From Actinomycetota bacterium (lineage in GTDB: Bacteria; Actinomycetota; Acidimicrobiia; Acidimicrobiales; Ilumatobacteraceae), in NCBI GenBank assembly GCA_016870295.1, contig VGBY01000026.1, forward strand, positions 1 through 10,527: a stretch of 10,527 bases of DNA, written 5' to 3'. A model generated the notes under the pieces. It did not search any database. It saw only the letters and a list, made by a program, of their open reading frames with translations, and was not told where the DNA came from. The position numbers were made by a program, and so were the translations under genes. This document shows positions 6,563 through 10,527 of this stretch, in pieces; position 1 is the first letter of the stretch, and every line of letters begins with the position of its first letter.

Positions 6563-7192
6563 CTAGATGCCGATTGCGGCGCGTGACAGCGCGTTGCGGG
6601 CCATCGTCTTGTACACCTTCGCAACGGCCTCGAGTCGCGCCCGATCACGAATGGTGACGGCAAGTCGAGCAAACCCTGCAATCACACCCGACATCGCATC
6701 GACCGCGGTCTGAACACGCAACACCTCCGGCAACTCGCCCCGTGCCTTGGCCGCCGTGCAGAGACCAGACAGGAACATTTCTTGCCGGGGCGGCAAACTC
6801 GCCAGTGCCTCCCGCAGGTCGGGGTGGTGGCTGGCTTCGGTGATGACACTGACGACAAAACTGGGGAGTAGCGGGTCGTCGTTGCTCAATTCGAACATCG
6901 CATCGAAAATTGCGTCGAACTGTTGGAGAAACGTGTCGTGCTCAGCGACCGCCGCTTCGAAGGCATCGAACACCTTGGCCTGCACATCAGCGAACACCGC
7001 CACATAGAGATCGACCTTCGACGGGAAGTAGTGATAGATCGCCGCCGCGGTGATGCCCGCACCCTGCGCAATCTCGCGGTTCGTGGTGTTGTCGTAGCCA
7101 CGCGTGGTGAACGCATTGCGCGCCTCACGCAAGATGCGCATGCGGGTTTCGCCGGCATCACCCTGGCAGGGACGACCGAGGCGGCGGTTCAC
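6563..7192 (-). CDS. TetR family transcriptional regulator
   Basis: DNA-binding repressor-type protein of 209 residues, a normal TetR length. The N-terminal domain (about 15-63) contains TRMRILREARNAFTTRGYD followed by the helix-turn-helix TNREIAQGAGITAAAIYHYF (37-56), ending with the typical PSKVDLY. The remainder (about 70-205) is helical and variable, as expected for the ligand-binding and dimer domain; its inducer cannot be predicted. The start is GTG at 7192, the first in-frame start, with only a weak purine stretch upstream. It lies 135 bases downstream of the hydrolase gene on the same strand. It may control itself, the hydrolase/transpeptidase/glycosyltransferase run, or the convergent rarD gene; the sequence does not decide. 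Confidence 0.92.
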   Translation of the reverse strand: MNRRLGRPCQGDAGETRMRILREARNAFTTRGYDNTTNREIAQGAGITAAAIYHYFPSKVDLYVAVFADVQAKVFDAFEAAVAEHDTFLQQFDAIFDAMFELSNDDPLLPSFVVSVITEASHHPDLREALASLPPRQEMFLSGLCTAAKARGELPEVLRVQTAVDAMSGVIAGFARLAVTIRDRARLEAVAKVYKTMARNALSRAAIGI

Positions 7193-7266
7193 GCTCGACC
7201 CGCGCGTGTGCTGGCAGCCAACTTCACGCAGCGAACCCTAGAAGAGTCGCACGAGAATTGCCGAGT

Positions 7267-7315
7267 CGTAGCGCAGCAGGCACGACGCAGGCGGCATGCG
7301 TAGCGCAGCGGGCAC
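7267..7315. repeat. 17-base direct repeat upstream of tetR
   Basis: CGTAGCGCAGCAGGCAC at 7267-7283 recurs at 7299-7315 with one mismatch (16 of 17), 32 bases apart, about three helical turns. Between the copies lies the palindrome GCATGC (7294-7299). The block is in the 135-base gap between the hydrolase stop and the tetR start. It could be a paired operator, a remnant of duplication, or a copy of a dispersed genomic repeat. A -10-like TAGGGT occurs on the minus strand at 7240-7235, between this block and the tetR start, without a clear -35. Confidence 0.5.
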
Positions 7316-7327
7316 TACTCGCGCTGG

Positions 7328-8230
7328 TTACAGCTCGCGACGCACCAAGTCGGCAAGTTCGCGTGGGCGGTCGCCCTGCACGCTGTGACCGGCACCTTCC
7401 ACCACGTGCACGACGGCATCGGGTTTGCGTCGCTGCAGTTCGGCGACATCGGCATCATCGACCACCGGCGACACACCACCGCGCACGAGCGTGAGCGGGC
7501 ACGGCAACCGCTCGATCATCTCCCACATGCCGGCAGCCACACTGGTTCCGGGTTCGCGACGCGGATGACTGCGACGGTCGTATCGCCACGCCCAACTGAG
7601 ATCGTCGAGCTGCCGGGCATTGTGCAGGATGCCGCGCCGCAGCGACGACTCGCTGCGAGTGGGGTTGTGTTCGATCGTGCGCGCCAGCAGATCATCGAAA
7701 CTGGGGAAGCTCTGTGGGCCATTCACGAAGTCGGTGATTGCCTTCGCCTTCTCAGGCGTCACACCCGGTGTGATGTCGACCATCATCAAGCGATTGACCA
7801 GGTCGGGGCGCACGTACGCGAGCGCCAGCGTGGTCAACCCGCCCAGCGACATTCCGCAGACGAGTTTGGCGTCGGGCGCGTGTCGTTCGATGATGAGTGC
7901 GATGTCGAGGGCCAACGACCGCGGCGTGTAGTCACCGTCGTCGCGCCACGACGAATGTCCGTGCCCTGGAAGATCGACGGCGAGTATTGATTCGCCGAGT
8001 GCGAGGCACACGGTGTCCCACGTGTGCGCGTTCTGCGCACTGCCGTGCACAAAGACGATCTTCGCGGGCGCGCTTCCCCACTGCAGCGCGCTCACATGGC
8101 GACCGTCTTCCAGCGAGTGGTTGATACGCGACACCCGCGGGTTTGCCGACACACCGAGCGAATACTCGGCGATGTTTTCCCCGAAGAACGAGAACTCGTC
8201 GTAGGACACGCGTCGTGCCTCATTCGTCAT
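7328..8230 (-). CDS. Alpha/beta hydrolase fold protein
   Basis: Soluble 300-residue enzyme of the alpha/beta hydrolase superfamily. The core begins near residue 56 (KIVFVHGSAQNAHTW, oxyanion-hole HG at 62-63). It has the strand AVDLPGHGHSS (84-94), the nucleophile elbow GMSLGG with Ser128, and the catalytic His282 in EGAGHSVQGDRP. The acid residue is not certain; Asp258 or Asp259 in GGVSPVVDDAD is likely. A cap-type region covers about 155-235. About 50 residues precede the core and lack a signal peptide, so it is probably cytosolic. The ATG overlaps the transpeptidase stop by four bases (ATGA), indicating co-translation. Substrate cannot be assigned: ester, lactone or haloalkane activity would all fit this fold. 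The envelope context is suggestive only. Confidence 0.9.
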   Translation of the reverse strand: MTNEARRVSYDEFSFFGENIAEYSLGVSANPRVSRINHSLEDGRHVSALQWGSAPAKIVFVHGSAQNAHTWDTVCLALGESILAVDLPGHGHSSWRDDGDYTPRSLALDIALIIERHAPDAKLVCGMSLGGLTTLALAYVRPDLVNRLMMVDITPGVTPEKAKAITDFVNGPQSFPSFDDLLARTIEHNPTRSESSLRRGILHNARQLDDLSWAWRYDRRSHPRREPGTSVAAGMWEMIERLPCPLTLVRGGVSPVVDDADVAELQRRKPDAVVHVVEGAGHSVQGDRPRELADLVRREL

Positions 8231-9336
8231 GGCTTTATCGTGCCAGATGTGGTCGTTGGTGCAGGCTTCGTCGACGTAGAAGACACAGCTGGTGCTTCGG
8301 GAACAGTGGTTGGGGCGATCGTGGTCGGCGGCACGGTGGTGGACGTCGGCACGGTGGTGTAGTTCGGGTCGGGCTTGTCGGCTGGTGGCAGCGGCGAGCC
8401 GTACGACTCGGGCTCCTTCACGCCGTCGAAGACATAGATGCGATCACGAAACTGCACGAGTGCCGGAAAGACTTGGGCAACCGACATCGGAATGCGGATG
8501 CAACCGTGCGATGCCGGCTCGAGTGGCACGAGAATTGCGCCGTGCACGGCGATGCCCTGGTTGAAGTACACGGGGTTGTAGAGCGTGCCGAGTTTGGTTT
8601 CGCGCGTGCCCGAGGAGCGCCGGAAGAACGTGAAGATTCCCGGTGGCGTGATCGACTCGCCGCAGATGCCCACTTTCAGTGGTAGGCCTGCTGCAATCTG
8701 CTCGGGGCTGTCGTTGCCTTCTTCACCTGCGTCAATCAGCACTTCTTCGCACCACGGCTTGCTGTCACCGCTCGACATGTGCGAAATCAGCGTCGGTTGC
8801 CCGGCGAGAAATGTGACGAGCACCTGCTCGGGGAGGTACACCTCGGCGTGGCGTGGCGTGTCGGCCTGACGGCGTGGTTCAATGCGCACCTCGTTGCGCA
8901 GCACCTCCCACATTTGCGGTGTTACTACGCCCGTCGCTTTGCTGCGCGGCGTTTTCATCACGAGTTTTTCGAACGCCCACACCGCTTGCACAGTCGACCG
9001 CCCGAACACACCGTCGATCGGGCCGGGGGCAAACTTCAATTCGGCGAGCCGCGTCTGCAACATGCGCACGTCGTCACCATCAGTGCCTTGTTTCAATTCG
9101 CGACTGATGGGTGGAAGCGCCGGTGTTGCCGCGACCGTGCTCGTGGTGACGATCGGAGACACCGTGTCGACTTGCCCGCCATCGCCGCGGCGCTCAACGA
9201 CGATCGCCACGACCAGCATCACCACCATTACCAACCCGGCAGAGACTGCGAGCGTGCGCGTTTGTTGTTGTCGCGCCGGCGGTGACTGACGTGATGGGCG
9301 TGTAGGGCGCTGCGGCGGGCGACCGTCGGGCGTCAT
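8227..9336 (-). CDS. Membrane-anchored L,D-transpeptidase (YkuD) with a peptidoglycan-binding domain
   Basis: Envelope enzyme that makes 3-3 cross-links, or attaches proteins, using the cysteine of its YkuD domain. Architecture over 369 residues: a basic Pro/Gln/Arg-rich cytosolic start (1-27), one membrane helix (about 29-48, signal anchor), a linker, a peptidoglycan-binding helical domain (about 80-146, with DDVRMLQTRLAEL and GPIDGVFGRSTVQAVWAFE), a YkuD domain (about 163-304) and a Thr/Pro/Ser-rich tail (about 325-369). The catalytic motif is complete: HGAILVPLEPASHGCIRIPM with His265, His277, Cys279 and Arg281. A segment of about 40 residues between SSG and TPPG holds Cys196 and Cys225, which could form a disulfide outside the cell. 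The ATG at 9336 lies nine bases after the glycosyltransferase stop; its own stop overlaps the hydrolase start. Unusual only in its low-complexity tail. Confidence 0.94.
   Translation of the reverse strand: MTPDGRPPQRPTRPSRQSPPARQQQTRTLAVSAGLVMVVMLVVAIVVERRGDGGQVDTVSPIVTTSTVAATPALPPISRELKQGTDGDDVRMLQTRLAELKFAPGPIDGVFGRSTVQAVWAFEKLVMKTPRSKATGVVTPQMWEVLRNEVRIEPRRQADTPRHAEVYLPEQVLVTFLAGQPTLISHMSSGDSKPWCEEVLIDAGEEGNDSPEQIAAGLPLKVGICGESITPPGIFTFFRRSSGTRETKLGTLYNPVYFNQGIAVHGAILVPLEPASHGCIRIPMSVAQVFPALVQFRDRIYVFDGVKEPESYGSPLPPADKPDPNYTTVPTSTTVPPTTIAPTTVPEAPAVSSTSTKPAPTTTSGTIKP
8329..8359. repeat. Short 18-base-period repeat encoding part of the transpeptidase tail
   Basis: CGGCACGGTGGTG at 8329-8341 recurs at 8347-8359, after six codons. 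On the minus strand the two copies encode the repeated TTVP units of the Thr/Pro-rich C-terminal tail. Such tracts can change length by slippage. Confidence 0.55.
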
Positions 9337-9345
9337 GGGCGGTGA

Positions 9346-10089
9346 CTACTTCGTGGTGACGGGCGTGAGCGCGTTCAGTTCGCGTCGCAACGCGAACGCC
9401 TCGCGGAGAATTTTCACAATCACCGACGGCTTCGACAGCGTCGACACGCCGCGGGTGCGCGGGAAGTAGTCGACACCAAACTGCACGATCGGATTGCCGA
9501 GCTTCTTGGCGCGCACGATCAACTCAGCATCGATGAACGAGCCCTCGCTCTTCAGCGTGATGTGCCGGAAGATCGACGCGCGACACACCTTGAACGCAAA
9601 GTTCACGTCGCGTACTCGCACACCGAACAACACCCGCACCAGTGCGTTGTAAAACGCTGAATATACGACACGCACGAGACCCTCGTCGGTGCGATCGAAT
9701 CGATACGCACTCACCACGTCGGCCTCGTAGGTGCGCAACAAGCGCAGGGCCTTGTGCAGTTCCAGCATGTCGAATGGCAGGTCGGCATCGGTGTAGACGA
9801 TGACATCGCCGGTGGCGGCCGCAAAGCCGGACTTCATCGAACCGCCGAGTTTGCGGTTAGTGGGATGGTGCACCACGCACACGTGCGGGTTTGCGGCGGC
9901 GGCCTCGTCGGCGAGACGCGCGGTGGCATCGGTGGAGGCATCGTTCACCACGATCAGTTCGTAGTCGGCAACCTCACCTGAAGCGATGAGTTCACGCGCC
10001 ACGTCGTGCCCCGCGTTCAGTGCGCGGTTGATGTACTGCTCCTCGTTCCACATCGGGAAGAAGATCGACAACTTTGCGAAGTGTGCCAC
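9346..10089 (-). CDS. Family 2 glycosyltransferase (polyprenyl-phosphate sugar synthase-like)
   Basis: Transfers a sugar from a nucleotide donor, in this subgroup often to polyprenyl phosphate. It has 247 residues from the GTG at 10089: the GT-A start LSIFFPMWNEEQYINRAL (about 7-24), VVNDASTDAT (47-56), GGSMKSGFAAATGD, and the metal-binding motif VYTDADLPFD (98-107, a DxD variant). The conserved C-terminal block is FPRTRGVSTLSKPSV (about 209-223), typical of dolichyl-phosphate-mannose synthase-like enzymes. No membrane helix follows the catalytic domain, so it probably acts at the cytosolic face as a peripheral protein. A TTG at 10092 is an alternative start. It heads the transpeptidase and hydrolase run. 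Sugar and acceptor cannot be deduced. Confidence 0.92.
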   Translation of the reverse strand: MAHFAKLSIFFPMWNEEQYINRALNAGHDVARELIASGEVADYELIVVNDASTDATARLADEAAAANPHVCVVHHPTNRKLGGSMKSGFAAATGDVIVYTDADLPFDMLELHKALRLLRTYEADVVSAYRFDRTDEGLVRVVYSAFYNALVRVLFGVRVRDVNFAFKVCRASIFRHITLKSEGSFIDAELIVRAKKLGNPIVQFGVDYFPRTRGVSTLSKPSVIVKILREAFALRRELNALTPVTTK

Positions 10090-10092
10090 CAA

Positions 10093-10157
10093 CGCTCAAG
10101 GCTACGAGCGCGCAAATCCTGCTACTTCGGCGTGATTCGCTCAGTACCCTTGAGGCG
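10093..10157. promoter_or_regulatory. Divergent promoter region with mirror-image -10-like elements
   Basis: The gap between the glycosyltransferase (minus) and the last gene (plus) holds an inverted repeat: CTCAAGGCTA at 10095-10104 and TACCCTTGAG at 10145-10154, matching at nine of ten positions, with 40 bases between the arms. Each arm contains a TANNNT hexamer, TAGCCT on the minus strand (10104-10099) and TACCCT on the plus strand (10145-10150). Start codons follow at 6 bases (TTG 10092) or 9 bases (GTG 10089) on the left and 7 bases (GTG 10158) on the right. That is the spacing of leaderless actinobacterial genes. No good -35 box is visible on either side. Confidence 0.45.
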
Positions 10158-10527
10158 GTGAACGTCGCCGCTGGCAACCGCACCTGGCGCAGGCTCGCCT
10201 CGATCAGTTGGGTCGGCATCGCGGTGTGTCAGGTTGCAGTCGCAGTCACCAGTCGCAACATCGGCAAATCAGCGTGGTGGCTGGGGCCCGAGTCGAACCC
10301 CCGCTTTCCGCTTGTTTGGGCCGTGCCGTTTTTGATCACGGTTGCCGCATTCGTCGCCACACAGCGACCGCGCAAGTACACCATCGTCGTTCATCTCGTG
10401 TGTGTGGCACTGCTCGCGGCGGTGGCGACGGTTGATGTCGCCAATTCCCCTGGTGTAGCGGCGCTGCAATATGTCGTTGCCGGTATCGCGTTACTGGTTT
10501 CCTTCGTGTCGCTGGCAGCGCGACCGT
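10158..10527 (+). CDS. Unrecognised multi-pass membrane protein, N-terminal part (3' end outside window)
   Basis: Open frame running off the window, 123 complete codons visible. It opens with VNVAAGNRTWRRL, a short positively charged start, followed by four hydrophobic stretches suitable for membrane helices: about 14-32 (ASISWVGIAVCQVAVAVT), 56-74 (FPLVWAVPFLITVAAFVA), 80-100 (YTIVVHLVCVALLAAVATVD) and 105-122 (VAALQYVVAGIALLVSFV). No enzymatic motif is seen. The GTG at 10158 is chosen because a TACCCT hexamer lies seven bases before it; GAGG at 10152-10155 is too close to act as a normal ribosome binding site. A GTG at 10083 in the same frame would add 25 residues and overlap the glycosyltransferase start, and looks less likely. 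Function unknown; divergence from a lipid-sugar-type glycosyltransferase is the only context. Confidence 0.7.
   Translation, partial: MNVAAGNRTWRRLASISWVGIAVCQVAVAVTSRNIGKSAWWLGPESNPRFPLVWAVPFLITVAAFVATQRPRKYTIVVHLVCVALLAAVATVDVANSPGVAALQYVVAGIALLVSFVSLAARP

Noticed and set aside
7267..7315. Possible CRISPR-like repeat
   Set aside because: Only two imperfect 17-base copies with a 15-base gap, no array and no cas genes.
8590..8790. The segment of about 40 residues inside the YkuD domain as a novel insertion
   Set aside because: As I recall the family, similar cysteine-bearing segments are common in actinobacterial L,D-transpeptidases of this two-domain type, so it is not unusual.
1..10527. 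Mobile element, phage or defence island
   Set aside because: No transposase, integrase, terminal inverted repeats or toxin-antitoxin genes. Gene content and codon style are uniform and housekeeping in character.

Overview
The window looks like an ordinary housekeeping stretch of a high-GC actinobacterial chromosome. The paired WYL regulators PafB and PafC, a UvrD2-like helicase with an HRDC-type tail, the two-domain L,D-transpeptidase, TANNNT-type promoter hexamers and frequent GTG starts all point to Actinobacteria. A deep lineage such as Acidimicrobiia is my inference and is not proven by the sequence. No phage genes, insertion sequences, CRISPR arrays, tRNAs or rRNAs were seen, and coding density is very high.

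Layout. (1) Positions 1-1859, plus strand: the 3' part of a UvrD/PcrA-type DNA helicase, cut by the window edge, coupled through a 4-base stop/start overlap to a DnaQ-like DEDDh exonuclease. (2) Positions 1874-5519, minus strand: a tight three-gene run transcribed pgi, pafB, pafC. It converges on the exonuclease across a 14-base gap. pgi encodes glucose-6-phosphate isomerase. PafB and PafC are by homology the two halves of a DNA-damage-response activator, and this PafC carries an unusual lysine/alanine-rich tail. (3) Positions 5584-6540, plus strand: a RarD-type EamA transporter diverging from pgi and ending at a short hairpin shared with the next gene. (4) Positions 6563-10089, minus strand: an envelope-flavoured cluster transcribed as family 2 glycosyltransferase, membrane-anchored L,D-transpeptidase, alpha/beta hydrolase and, after a 135-base gap with a direct repeat, a TetR-family repressor. 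(5) Positions 10158-10527, plus strand: the start of an unrecognised multi-pass membrane protein, divergent from the glycosyltransferase.

How the genes may work together. The left half mixes DNA repair enzymes with the PafBC regulator that responds to DNA damage in mycobacteria, so the helicase and exonuclease are reasonable candidate members of its regulon (inference). The right half combines cell-wall cross-linking with sugar transfer to a lipid or polymer acceptor.

I found no clearly new multi-gene system. The points most worth a second look are the histone-H1-like tail on PafC, a mirror-image pair of promoter-like elements between the glycosyltransferase and the last gene, short in-frame tandem duplications at the N-termini of the exonuclease and of RarD, and changed residues in the phosphate-binding loop of the isomerase.
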